64,000 bases of DNA from Pseudaeromonas sharmana. GTDB lineage: Bacteria; Pseudomonadota; Gammaproteobacteria; Enterobacterales; Aeromonadaceae. The stretch spans positions 744,001-808,000 of the forward strand of contig NZ_JBHSAF010000014.1 in assembly GCF_042649925.1 (NCBI RefSeq). Direction: 5' to 3'. The translations under genes and the position numbers were made by a program. The notes beneath the pieces were generated by a model that worked only from the letters and a program-made list of their open reading frames with translations, did no database searches and was not told where the DNA came from. Below are positions 43,441-51,685 of this stretch, piece by piece (within the stretch, counting starts at the first letter, position 1; every line of letters begins with the position of its first letter).

Positions 43441-45165
43441 ATGTTCAGTGTCGAAAATCTGCTTCACCACTATATGCCCAGTCGCTCGAAACCGGGCTGG
43501 CTCATCAGCATGCTGCGCCGTTTGTTCTATGAGAATGACTTCCAGCAATTTGCGGCACGCTACCCGCACCTGCAGGGACTGGATTTTGTCGAACAGGTGT
43601 TGAGCTACTTTGACTTTGCCTGCGATGTCGCCGACAACGAACTGGAACATATCCCCAGCCACGGGCCCGTGATCCTGGTTGCCAACCACCCGATAGGAAC
43701 CCTCGATGGCATGGCGCTGCTGCGTGTCATTGCCCGCGTGCGACCCGATGTACGCATCGTTGCCAACCAGTTGCTGAGCCAGGTCGCGCCGATGCAAAGC
43801 CTGTTGATTCCAGTCGACAACATGGGCAATCGCACCAGTCGGCAGCAAGTCGAGGCCATGCGCGATCATCTGGATCAAGGGCGCGCCCTGATCATCTTTC
43901 CTGCCGGTGAGGTGTCACGTCTCAAGCCAAATGGCGTACGTGACGGTCGCTGGAACAGCGGTTTCCTCAGGCTCGCCGCGCGGGGCCGAGCCCCTATCGT
44001 GCCGCTGTACGTGCGCGGACGTAACTCGCCGCTATTCTATTTGATCTCGATGCTCTATAAACCACTGGCCACGCTGTTGTTGATTCGCGAGATGTTTGCT
44101 CACCGTCGCGGCCGCATCCAGTTACGCATCGGAGCTCGCATCCCCTACAGCGCCTGGGCGGACAAAGACCTGTCACTCGATCAGATCGCCAAGCGTTTTC
44201 GCAAACACCTCTATCGACTGGCCAAAGGAAAAAGCGGCCTGTTCCGCAGCGAAGCGCCGATCGCACTGCCAGAGGATCGCATCCAGCTCAAGGAAGCCAT
44301 CACCGAGTGTGAACATCTGGGTACGACGGCCGATGGCAAGCGGATTTGCCTCTATCGTCGCCAACAACAGAGCCATGCGCCGATACTGCGTGAAATAGGC
44401 CGCTTGCGAGAGATCGCCTTTCGAGCCGTCGGTGAAGGCAGCGGGCAACGTCGGGATCTGGACCGCTACGACGATGACTATTTCCATCTGCTGTTATGGG
44501 ATCCTGACGCACTGGAGATCGTCGGTGCCTACCGACTGATCCCGACTGCAGAACAGGTCGCGCAACGTGGGCTGGGCGGTCTTTACAGTCACAGTCTGTT
44601 CGAGTATGACGCGGCCATGGCGGGGATCCTCGAACAGGGCATCGAATTGGGGCGCAGCTTTATTCAGCCCATCTATTGGGGAAGGCGCAGTCTCGACTAC
44701 TTGTGGCAAGGGATTGGCGCCTTTCTGGCCCGCCATCCTCAGTATCGCTACCTGTTTGGCCCTGTCTCGCTCTCTGCCAGCTTGCCATTGCCGGCGCGCG
44801 AACTGCTGATTGCCTTTTACCGGCTCTACTTCACTGCCGAACCGGGTCTGGCCCAATCACGGCGACCTTGTCCGCCCTCCCTCCCCGAGGTAATTGCCCA
44901 ATTTACCGGGGATGATTACCTCTGTGACCTGACGCGCCTCAAGAGCATGCTGGACAATCTCGGTTGCGCCATTCCGACACTCTACAAGCAATACACTGAG
45001 CTGTGCGAGCCGGGGGGCGTTTCGTTTATCGATTTCGGCACCGATCCCGACTTCGCCAACTGCATCGATGGGCTGGTCTTAGTCGACTTGAGCCGTCTTA
45101 AGCCATCACGTCACGCCCGTTACATTGCCCCTTATCTGCCTCTGCCTGCATCAGATGCGGCCTGA
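43441..45165 (+). CDS. Two-domain acyltransferase (PlsC-like + OlsB-like), OlsF-type
   Basis: 574 residues. The N-terminal half (about 60-260) is a PlsC/LPLAT-type acyltransferase with A-N-H-P-I-G-T-L-D-G near 81-90 (a H-x5-D variant) and F-P-A-G-E-V-S-R near 155. The C-terminal half (about 315-500) matches the hemolysin/OlsB acyl-ACP N-acyltransferase fold: I-G-R-L-R-E-I-A-F-R, D-R-Y-D-D-D-Y-F-H-L-L and G-A-Y-R-L. This is the plan of the bifunctional ornithine-lipid synthase OlsF of Serratia. If correct it makes a phosphorus-free amino-acid lipid; no Pho box was seen. GGAGG precedes the ATG. Confidence 0.75.
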   Translation: MFSVENLLHHYMPSRSKPGWLISMLRRLFYENDFQQFAARYPHLQGLDFVEQVLSYFDFACDVADNELEHIPSHGPVILVANHPIGTLDGMALLRVIARVRPDVRIVANQLLSQVAPMQSLLIPVDNMGNRTSRQQVEAMRDHLDQGRALIIFPAGEVSRLKPNGVRDGRWNSGFLRLAARGRAPIVPLYVRGRNSPLFYLISMLYKPLATLLLIREMFAHRRGRIQLRIGARIPYSAWADKDLSLDQIAKRFRKHLYRLAKGKSGLFRSEAPIALPEDRIQLKEAITECEHLGTTADGKRICLYRRQQQSHAPILREIGRLREIAFRAVGEGSGQRRDLDRYDDDYFHLLLWDPDALEIVGAYRLIPTAEQVAQRGLGGLYSHSLFEYDAAMAGILEQGIELGRSFIQPIYWGRRSLDYLWQGIGAFLARHPQYRYLFGPVSLSASLPLPARELLIAFYRLYFTAEPGLAQSRRPCPPSLPEVIAQFTGDDYLCDLTRLKSMLDNLGCAIPTLYKQYTELCEPGGVSFIDFGTDPDFANCIDGLVLVDLSRLKPSRHARYIAPYLPLPASDAA

Positions 45166-45182
45166 GATGACGGGTACAAACG

Positions 45183-45212
45183 CACAAGGGGAACCGCAGG
45201 TCCCCCTTGTGT
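45183..45212. other. Imperfect hairpin between convergent genes
   Basis: A 10-12-bp stem with one mismatch lies between the stops of the acyltransferase gene and folE. No T-run follows on either strand, so it is a weak or Rho-assisted terminator at best. Confidence 0.35.
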
Positions 45213-45226
45213 CATCCATGAATGGC

Positions 45227-45877
45227 TTAATCGCGACTCAGGAACTCCTGGCGCGTGGCCTGATTGCTCTTGAACATGCCACCTAGCGAAGTCGTTGTCG
45301 TAACACTGGTCGCATCCATCACCCCTCGCGACTTGACACAATAGTGGGTTGCCGTGATGGAGATAGCCACGTGCTCGGTTTCCAGCAGTGTCTGTAACGC
45401 CACCAGGATCTGTTGCGTCAGACGCTCCTGAACCTGTGGTCGCTTGGCGAAGAATTGCACAATGCGGTTGATTTTAGACAAGCCGATGACCTTGTCTCGC
45501 GGAAAGTAAGCCACCTTGGCAAAACCATCGATGGTTACGAAGTGATGCTCACAGGTACTGGTGACGCTGATGTTACTGACCTTGACCATTTCATCGACCC
45601 CCATCTTATTTTCGATCAGGGTGATTTTCGGAAATTGCTGATAATCCAGGCCGGAGAAAATCTCTTCAACATACATTTTGGCGATGCGCTGCGGCGTTTC
45701 GGCCAAGCTGTCATCTCGCATGTCCAAACCGAGAACCTCCATCACACCGCGCATATGCTCTTCGATTCGCAGCTTGCGCTGTGCCGAATCGAGGCCATTC
45801 TCTATTTGCGGTGTTTCCAGACCCCTGGCTTCAAGGGCAGCACGAACCAGACGGGCTTCGTTGCTCAGGCTAGACAT
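45227..45877 (-). CDS. folE: GTP cyclohydrolase I
   Basis: 216 residues from the ATG at 45877, preceded by GGAGAAG 5 nt upstream. FolE1 motifs: T-S-T-C-E-H-H-F with zinc ligands Cys and His, the G-L-S-K-I-N-R-I-V-Q-F-F-A-K-R-P-Q-V-Q-E-R-L-T core, and the C-terminal T-H-Y-C-V-K-S-R-G-V with the second zinc Cys. It opens GTP to dihydroneopterin triphosphate, the first step of folate synthesis. Transcribed away from the LuxO-box region. Confidence 0.96.
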   Translation of the reverse strand: MSSLSNEARLVRAALEARGLETPQIENGLDSAQRKLRIEEHMRGVMEVLGLDMRDDSLAETPQRIAKMYVEEIFSGLDYQQFPKITLIENKMGVDEMVKVSNISVTSTCEHHFVTIDGFAKVAYFPRDKVIGLSKINRIVQFFAKRPQVQERLTQQILVALQTLLETEHVAISITATHYCVKSRGVMDATSVTTTTSLGGMFKSNQATRQEFLSRD

Positions 45878-46042
45878 TACTTCTTCTCCATCACCATCCA
45901 GAATCTGCATCATAGCACCAAAGCATGTGGACGCCGAGCATTCAGCGCACTCTGACGACGACAACTCCGCAACACCTCACTCACTTGACGGCAACAATAG
46001 CTGGTACCAGCCAGACGGCAGCACAGCAGACTTATGCCGTGA

Positions 46043-46097
46043 TTGCAAATTGCAAAGCAATATTTGCAATTTGCAATTTTCCATTTGCATTTTGCAG
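46043..46097. promoter_or_regulatory. Three phased LuxO-type operators
   Basis: TTGCA-AAT-TGCAA at 46043-46055, TTGCA-ATT-TGCAA at 46064-46076 and TTGCA-TTT-TGCAG at 46085-46097. The first two match the Vibrio LuxO operator TTGCA-W3-TGCAA perfectly and the third differs at its last base. Starts are exactly 21 bp apart (two helical turns). They lie 115-170 bp upstream of the predicted sigma-54 start at 46211, the usual range for an enhancer. Confidence 0.82.
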
Positions 46098-46141
46098 CCT
46101 TGAATGAGGCCATTGGCAAATGGGATAGCGTTAATTCATGT

Positions 46142-46163
46142 AAAAAGCCCGCTCTGGCGGGCT
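46142..46163 (-). terminator. Leftward terminator of the luxO operon
   Basis: A 7-bp stem with a TCTG loop is followed, read leftward, by T5. It lies about 100 bp past the hybrid-kinase stop, on the far side of the predicted small RNA gene, so the operon transcript would be antisense to that RNA. Confidence 0.8.
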
Positions 46164-46183
46164 TCTTCGACATTTTTAAAAAG

Positions 46184-46200
46184 TTGGCACGCATTTTTCA
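46184..46200 (+). promoter_or_regulatory. Sigma-54 (-24/-12) promoter
   Basis: TTGGCACG-N4-TTTCA against consensus TTGGCACG-N4-TTGCW: the -24 element is perfect. The -12 element has T in place of G, with the GG-N10-xC spacing exact. The predicted start is about 46211. Confidence 0.72.
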
Positions 46201-46210
46201 TATATGTATA

Positions 46211-46285
46211 CGTAAACCAGTTTTATCCCGTGCTCTCTTCAGCGACAGCTGAAGTTTGGTCAACCTCAGGTTGACCATTTTTTTT
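46211..46285 (+). ncRNA. Predicted LuxO-controlled small RNA (Qrr-like)
   Basis: About 75 nt from the sigma-54 start to the end of a T8 run. A 26-nt unpaired leader including GTGCTCTCTTC (46230-46240) is followed by hairpin CTTCAGC-GACA-GCTGAAG (46237-46254), three T, then terminator stem GGTCAACC-TCA-GGTTGACC (46258-46276), A and T8. Promoter, enhancer sites and nearby luxO-luxU follow the Vibrio qrr plan. The conserved Vibrio Qrr pairing core is not seen, so its targets may differ. Its terminator overlaps the 3' end of the hybrid kinase gene on the other strand. Confidence 0.68.
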
Positions 46286-48398
46286 GCCCGCAAGCCAGCA
46301 AAAGTGCCTGCTGGAGTCGAGCCGAAGTGACCGGTTTACCGATAATGTCACACATACCTGCCGCGCGGCAGTCACGCATGTCCTCATCCGATACATTCGC
46401 CGTCAACGCCAGGATAGGTAATTGCGGGTGCGTCAGCCGAATATGGCGTGTCGCCTCCAGACCATCCATTTCCGGCATACGCAAGTCCATCAGCACCACA
46501 TCTGGCCCCATTTCTCGCACCGCCTCGATGGCCAAGCGGCCATTGACTGCCAACGTCACCTTGTGACCGAGCTTGCGCAGCATTGCCTGCAGCACCTGTT
46601 GGTTAACGATGCTATCTTCGACCAGCAGTACATGTTGCGGCGGAATAGAATCATATTCTGGCTCGTCCCTGGGGAGCTCAGTACGAATGCCTCCCTCTGC
46701 CTCAATCAAGGGGATCCGGAACCAAAAACGACTACCCACTCCGACCTGGCTCTCGACGCCGATTTCGCCATGCATTAACTCCACCAGTCGTTTACTGATC
46801 GCCAGTCCCAGTCCCGTCCCGCCAAAGCGGCGTGTAGTAGAAGGGTCCAGTTGTCGAAACAGATGAAACAGTTCATGACAACGCGCTTCCGGGATCCCCA
46901 CACCGGTGTCGCTCACAGAAAACACCAAGGTATCGCCGTCACGTTGAACCGACAGCACAACGTGGCCACGCACCGTAAATTTGATGGCATTGCCCAATAG
47001 ATTGAACAGAATCTGTGTCAACCTAAGCGGATCCCCTTGCAGATGGGACGGCAACTGCGGATCCATATCCAGGCGCAACGCTATGCCTTTGTTTCGCGCC
47101 TGCTCACTGAGCTGAGTAATGACTGAATTGAGAACAAAGCGCGAAGAGAAAGGTATGCTCTCCAACTGCATGGCCCGCGACTCGATACGCGAGAGGTCAA
47201 GCACATCGTGCAGTAACGTCTGCAGCAATGATGCCGAATGCGAAACGTGATGGATCAGCTCACGTTGCGTCGATGTCAGTTCACTTTGTTCCAGCAATTC
47301 GAGCATGCCGAGAATGGCCTGCATCGGCGTTCGAATCTCATGCGACATGACGGCCAGAAACTGTGACTTGGCACGGTTGGCCGCATCGGCACGTTGCTTG
47401 GCCCGTTTGAGCTCTTGATTGCGCACTATCTGACTGGTGATATCGTTAACCGTTCCCTGGTAACCAGCAAAGTGACCGTCCTCATCAAAATAGGGATCGG
47501 CATTGATGGATAACCAGCGCTCCTGACCATTAAATAGCACCTCAAAGCGGAATGCCCGAATCGACTTGTGCGCCTCAAGATCTTGAGAATAACGGCGCCA
47601 CTTCTCCACCTTGGCCTGTTCCCTGTCCGTTCGATAGTCAACAAAGCGGCGGCCGACGATCTGGTCCATTAGGCGAGAGGTAAAATCACCGCGCGCTATG
47701 TCATCGGGGAACGGAACAAAACGGTAATCTCGGTCAGTGATCCAGAACCAGTCACTGGCCATCTCGGCAAATTGGCGAAAACTGGTTTGCGAGCGCCGCA
47801 ACGCTTGGGTCTTCTCCTCCACCAGCCGTTCAAGACGCGCCCGGTAATCAACGTTCAACAGCGCCTGATCCATTAAGGGACGGTATCGCTGAATCAAGGA
47901 ACGCGAGGTGAGATTCAGCCGATGGCACTGCGAATGACAGCAGATCAGCATCAATTTTCCTTGCACCAGCTGCAAGGCAGTTAACAACACGCTGCCCGCC
48001 ATTTTCTGTACTGACGGGTGGCACGCGGCGAACTCCGGGCTCTGTGACGGATCAAATAATGCCACTGTCTCGCCGCCCAGCACGCGTTGAAACAGAACAC
48101 CGGCGTGCCAGCGTTGTTGTTCCAGCTGAGGGTCGCTGGCGACAACACAATCCAGCTTGGATCCTGCATCATCTGCATACAGGATCGCCGCATGTTCAAA
48201 GCCAATCAGCGGCCGAAGGATCTGAATCAAGGTTTCCAGCAGACCATGAATGCTTTGGGAACGCGTTAGGGTCGCGATGCCTTTGAGTAACAGCCGATTT
48301 TCAGTCTGCAGTCGATGCTCTCGCTCGCGTGTTGCAGCAAGCTCCAGTTGAGCATCATGCAACGCCATGTTCAACGATTCATCAAAGGTGTCCTGCAT
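46266..48398 (-). CDS. Soluble hybrid sensor histidine kinase (VpsS/NahK-like)
   Basis: 710 residues without membrane helices. Coiled coil (about 5-40), GAF-like domain (about 50-180), PAS domain (about 205-325), HisKA with H353 in M-S-H-E-I-R-T-P-M, HATPase with N-L-L-G-N-A-I-K-F-T, D-T-G-V-G-I and G-G-T-G-L-G-L, then a receiver with D638 in L-M-D-L-R-M-P-E-M-D-G. Its start touches the stop of the FIST gene. Hybrid kinases paired with a FIST protein (V. cholerae VpsS, P. aeruginosa NahK) relay phosphate to an Hpt protein; here LuxU is encoded in the same operon. Confidence 0.88.
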   Translation of the reverse strand: MQDTFDESLNMALHDAQLELAATREREHRLQTENRLLLKGIATLTRSQSIHGLLETLIQILRPLIGFEHAAILYADDAGSKLDCVVASDPQLEQQRWHAGVLFQRVLGGETVALFDPSQSPEFAACHPSVQKMAGSVLLTALQLVQGKLMLICCHSQCHRLNLTSRSLIQRYRPLMDQALLNVDYRARLERLVEEKTQALRRSQTSFRQFAEMASDWFWITDRDYRFVPFPDDIARGDFTSRLMDQIVGRRFVDYRTDREQAKVEKWRRYSQDLEAHKSIRAFRFEVLFNGQERWLSINADPYFDEDGHFAGYQGTVNDITSQIVRNQELKRAKQRADAANRAKSQFLAVMSHEIRTPMQAILGMLELLEQSELTSTQRELIHHVSHSASLLQTLLHDVLDLSRIESRAMQLESIPFSSRFVLNSVITQLSEQARNKGIALRLDMDPQLPSHLQGDPLRLTQILFNLLGNAIKFTVRGHVVLSVQRDGDTLVFSVSDTGVGIPEARCHELFHLFRQLDPSTTRRFGGTGLGLAISKRLVELMHGEIGVESQVGVGSRFWFRIPLIEAEGGIRTELPRDEPEYDSIPPQHVLLVEDSIVNQQVLQAMLRKLGHKVTLAVNGRLAIEAVREMGPDVVLMDLRMPEMDGLEATRHIRLTHPQLPILALTANVSDEDMRDCRAAGMCDIIGKPVTSARLQQALLLACGQKKWST

Positions 48399-49600
48399 CA
48401 GACCTCCTCCAACCGTTTAACAAACAACACGTGTGAAATCATCAGGTTGCCGTGGGCGTTTTCCCCGCCAGAGAAACGCCCCTGCTCACCGAAAGTATAA
48501 GGGCCAATAAAAGGCACCCCATCGCGAGCGGTCTGCAATGACGTCACGACTTGCTCCATGTCTGGATGGATGGTCAACATGCAACCGGCACAAAACACAT
48601 TTAAGGCCGCTATCTGCTCCATCAATTCAGGTTCAGGATCAAGAGGCAGCGCTGTGCTTCGCACCACCTTCTCGACCAAACCGGAACGGTTGCCATGCAT
48701 CAGCATGACCGTTTCACCCACGTCAATCTCGGTAAACAGCCACAAACTACGGTCCGTTCCCATTTTCTCGGGGTGTGACAATTTGTAATAAGGAATACCG
48801 CCAAGCTGTCCGACCTGTCGAGCCAGTGGGAAGAGCGTGGTTTGGCGAAGAATGTAGTCGCCAGGCTGAGCATCGCTCAGCACCCCCTGTGTCCAACGGT
48901 CATAGACCTCGGCGGCTGGCTGATGATCGATTTCGATCAGCTCGCGACCGTTGGCTCGCGTGACCACGCCCTTGACGCCGGCTGGCATATAGGTGGAGAA
49001 GAAATGTGTCATCACTTCACAGCTGGGGAAAAACACCGCCAGGGCGAGCCCCTCCGAGAGGATCCCCTCCTGAGTTAACAGCTGACTCGACTCCCCTTGC
49101 AGGTTATGCGCTGCGCTACCACCGACAATGGGGACCGAGTCGCCCAGTTCAGACTCAATGGCCGCGATGATGCGCTCTTCTGCTCCGGGACTGGCGTGCA
49201 TCCAGATCAACGCCGGCAATTCACCATGGCGTCCACTGTTTGCCAATGCTCGGTGCAGCACACTGCTCGTCACCTGCGCAACATCCCCGGTGAGAGCCGC
49301 CATCGCGGTACCATAGGCACCGGCCGCATCACACAGGGCCCAGGCGGCCAAGGCGTAACCGTCCGCGGAATGGTACCCCTTGTCGGTCATAATCCCCTGG
49401 CAGGAGGTACAGCCCAGTAACGCCGTAGCAGGATACGCCTGCTGCAGATGCTGCAAAATCTGCTGGCCATCATGGGGAGCGGTAAAATAGACGAACATGA
49501 GTTCAGGCTCGCCAGGAATACGCTGTTGCAGGCGGGCAATTAGTTCATCTACCGCGGCGCGGCTTTCTGGAATCAACGAAAAAGCAGTAACGACGTTCAC
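48398..49600 (-). CDS. FIST-domain sensor protein (NosP/VpsV-like)
   Basis: 400 residues: FIST N domain (about 15-205; L-L-G-C-T-S-C-Q-G and G-G-S-A-A-H-N) and FIST C domain (about 220-370; C-A-G-C-M-L near 340 and G-P-Y-T-F-G-E-Q-G-R-F near 378). No signal peptide. FIST proteins are ligand sensors; those co-encoded with hybrid kinases (NosP) bind heme and nitric oxide in studied species. I cannot identify the heme ligand from sequence alone. It is coupled to the hybrid kinase (stop and start share a base) and lies 147 bp after luxU. Confidence 0.88.
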   Translation of the reverse strand: MNVVTAFSLIPESRAAVDELIARLQQRIPGEPELMFVYFTAPHDGQQILQHLQQAYPATALLGCTSCQGIMTDKGYHSADGYALAAWALCDAAGAYGTAMAALTGDVAQVTSSVLHRALANSGRHGELPALIWMHASPGAEERIIAAIESELGDSVPIVGGSAAHNLQGESSQLLTQEGILSEGLALAVFFPSCEVMTHFFSTYMPAGVKGVVTRANGRELIEIDHQPAAEVYDRWTQGVLSDAQPGDYILRQTTLFPLARQVGQLGGIPYYKLSHPEKMGTDRSLWLFTEIDVGETVMLMHGNRSGLVEKVVRSTALPLDPEPELMEQIAALNVFCAGCMLTIHPDMEQVVTSLQTARDGVPFIGPYTFGEQGRFSGGENAHGNLMISHVLFVKRLEEV

Positions 49601-49747
49601 AACGGCTCCAACTGTCGATAATGGCCGAACGGCAAGAAATGATTATACGGCAGATGTGAAAGTGGCCCAGTATCAACGGCTGACATTATGTGCAAGCCAT
49701 GACCTACCGCACCCTTACGAGATGGGATATAGAAGATGAAGCTGGGC

Positions 49748-50107
49748 TCAATGCGATAGCATGCTTTGCTCGGCAATAAAACGCTGCAGTGAAAGTGAGC
49801 TCTGTGGCACGCTGTATTGCAGTGCAGCCAAGTATTGACGGATGCTATCCCAGCGCTGTTGACGACAAGCCATCTCCAACGCCTTGGCCTCCAGATGACT
49901 TTGGTTGGCACCATAAGTGGCACACACTGATTTCAGGGTGTGCGCCAGCAGGGACAAGGTTTCGGCGTCTTGAGATGAAAGGGCTTTCTCCATTTCAAGC
50001 AACGCTTGTTCACTGTCCTCGACAAAAATAGTGACCAACTGAGGCAGTATTTCATAGCCAGCATCTTGACCCAATTGGTCAATGATCTGCTGATCGATCC
50101 ATTGCAT
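49748..50107 (-). CDS. luxU: Phosphorelay Hpt protein LuxU
   Basis: 119 residues, a single helical-bundle Hpt domain with H56 in L-L-A-H-T-L-K-S-V-C-A-T-Y-G-A; Vibrio LuxU has about the same length and position. It takes phosphate from hybrid-kinase receivers and gives it to LuxO. GGGAGAGAG lies just before the ATG; this site can pair with the predicted small RNA at 46211. It follows luxO by 27 bp in the same direction. Confidence 0.85.
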   Translation of the reverse strand: MQWIDQQIIDQLGQDAGYEILPQLVTIFVEDSEQALLEMEKALSSQDAETLSLLAHTLKSVCATYGANQSHLEAKALEMACRQQRWDSIRQYLAALQYSVPQSSLSLQRFIAEQSMLSH

Positions 50108-50134
50108 GTGCTCTCTCCCGCTTTGACAGGATGA

Positions 50135-51550
50135 TTATTCTTTGTTGTTCGCAAGCCCGCTCGCTTGCCAGTTTTGCATCTTGCGATAGATTGTCGACGG
50201 ACTCACGCCAAGCAGCCTTGACGCCTGGGGGATATTACCATCGCAATACTCAATAGCGTCTAGAATAGCCTGTCTCTCGACCTCAGCCAAGGGACGAATG
50301 GGTCTGACTGCTGATTCATTGCCGACGGGGGCAATCGTTTGCGGCGTGATTGCCGGTTCCGGGTGAATGCTGACCGGGTCACGAATCGTCAGAGGTAACA
50401 TATTGGGTGTCACTTCATGACCATCATGCAAGACGACAATCTGGCGAATCGCATTCTGCAATTCACGGATGTTGCCTGGCCAACGGTAACTCAACATCTG
50501 GCGACGAGCCAAATCGTTGAAGCGGACGAACCGTTTGTTCTCTTCAGCCGAAAAGTCACGCAGGAACTTCTCGGCGATTCGCAAGGCGTCATCACCTCGT
50601 TCGCGTAATGGCGGCAAATGCAACGGTATGACGTGCAGCCGGTAATAGAGGTCCTCACGAAACCGTCCGGCCGCGACTTCGCGTAATGGATCGCGGTTAG
50701 TCGCGCACACAATCCGCACATCGACTCGCTGTGTCTGCCCCCCCCCCACTTTTTGAAAGGTTCCGGTCTGCAAAAAACGGAGCAGCTTGCTCTGCAGTTC
50801 AAGATCCATTTCACAGACTTCATCCATGAACAGGGTACCGCCATCGGCACGCCCCGCCGCACCGAGCCGATCGCTGACGGCGCCTGTGAACGCGCCTTTG
50901 ACATGGCCAAAAATCTCACTCTCCATCAGATCTTTGGGTATCGCTGCGCAGTTAAGCGCCACAAACTCTCCTTGCCGGCCACTGAGTCTATGTATGGCCT
51001 CCGCGCTGACCTCTTTGCCCGTCCCGCTTTCTCCGGTTATGAAGAGGGTGGCGCGTGAGGGCGCCGCCGTTTCAATCGTGTGGTAAATCTCCTGCATTAC
51101 GAGGCTGGAGCCTACAAACCCTTCGAAACGATCACGTGGGTACTGATGCTGATAGCGGTTAACCAGAGTATTAAGCCGTCGATACTCAATCGTGTTGTGG
51201 AGTGTCACTCGCAACCGATCGGCATCAATTGGCTTGGCGATGAAATCATGTGCTCCCAGTCGCATGGCATCAACCGCCAGATCCACCGAACCGTTTGCCG
51301 TCATCACAATGGTGCTGACAGACGCACCCTGTTCTTTTAACTGGCGCAATATGTCCAAGCCAGACATGTCAGGCAGATGCAGATCCAGCAACATAATATC
51401 GGGTTGCAGTGAGTGAAGCTGCTCTATCGCCGCAGCCCCAGTGGCCACGGCGATCAGCTCGATCGCCTCATGCTTGAGGTAGGCCTGATACACAGCGCTC
51501 AACGGCGCCGAGTCTTCAACCATCAATACTTTTGGCTTAATAAAATCCAT
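50135..51550 (-). CDS. luxO: Sigma-54-dependent response regulator LuxO
   Basis: 471 residues. Receiver with D56 in L-L-D-L-H-L-P-D-M. AAA+ domain with Walker A G-E-S-G-T-G-K-E, sigma-54 contact loop G-A-F-T-G-A, Walker B T-L-F-M-D-E and R-F-R-E-D-L-Y-Y-R-L. C-terminal Fis-type helix with G-N-I-P-Q-A-S-R-L-L-G-V-S-P-S-T-I-Y-R-K. Long stretches agree with V. harveyi LuxO (for example C-E-M-D-L-x-L-Q-x-K-L-L-R-F and V-I-P-L-H-L-P-P-L-R-E-R-G). Adjacency to luxU and to LuxO-type operators confirms the call. Phosphorylated LuxO turns on Qrr RNAs at low cell density. Confidence 0.9.
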   Translation of the reverse strand: MDFIKPKVLMVEDSAPLSAVYQAYLKHEAIELIAVATGAAAIEQLHSLQPDIMLLDLHLPDMSGLDILRQLKEQGASVSTIVMTANGSVDLAVDAMRLGAHDFIAKPIDADRLRVTLHNTIEYRRLNTLVNRYQHQYPRDRFEGFVGSSLVMQEIYHTIETAAPSRATLFITGESGTGKEVSAEAIHRLSGRQGEFVALNCAAIPKDLMESEIFGHVKGAFTGAVSDRLGAAGRADGGTLFMDEVCEMDLELQSKLLRFLQTGTFQKVGGGQTQRVDVRIVCATNRDPLREVAAGRFREDLYYRLHVIPLHLPPLRERGDDALRIAEKFLRDFSAEENKRFVRFNDLARRQMLSYRWPGNIRELQNAIRQIVVLHDGHEVTPNMLPLTIRDPVSIHPEPAITPQTIAPVGNESAVRPIRPLAEVERQAILDAIEYCDGNIPQASRLLGVSPSTIYRKMQNWQASGLANNKE

Positions 51551-51685
51551 TCCACCTCCCCCGATCAGCCAGCTAGGGTACTCTCAGTGGCCCTATGCCG
51601 GCAAGGCTCACAACCCCGACACAGAGTTTTGCTTTTTAGCCGGCCGGGACAATGCTTATAGCAAGCATAACGACTGGCAAAATCG

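Noticed and set aside
46043..46252. 69-codon rightward frame through the LuxO-box and promoter region
   Set aside because: Its start lies inside the operator array and no ribosome-binding site is present; the region is better explained as promoter and sRNA.
46211..46285. Hairpin pair seen only as a terminator of a coding transcript
   Set aside because: No rightward coding sequence precedes it, while a sigma-54 promoter and LuxO-type operators do.
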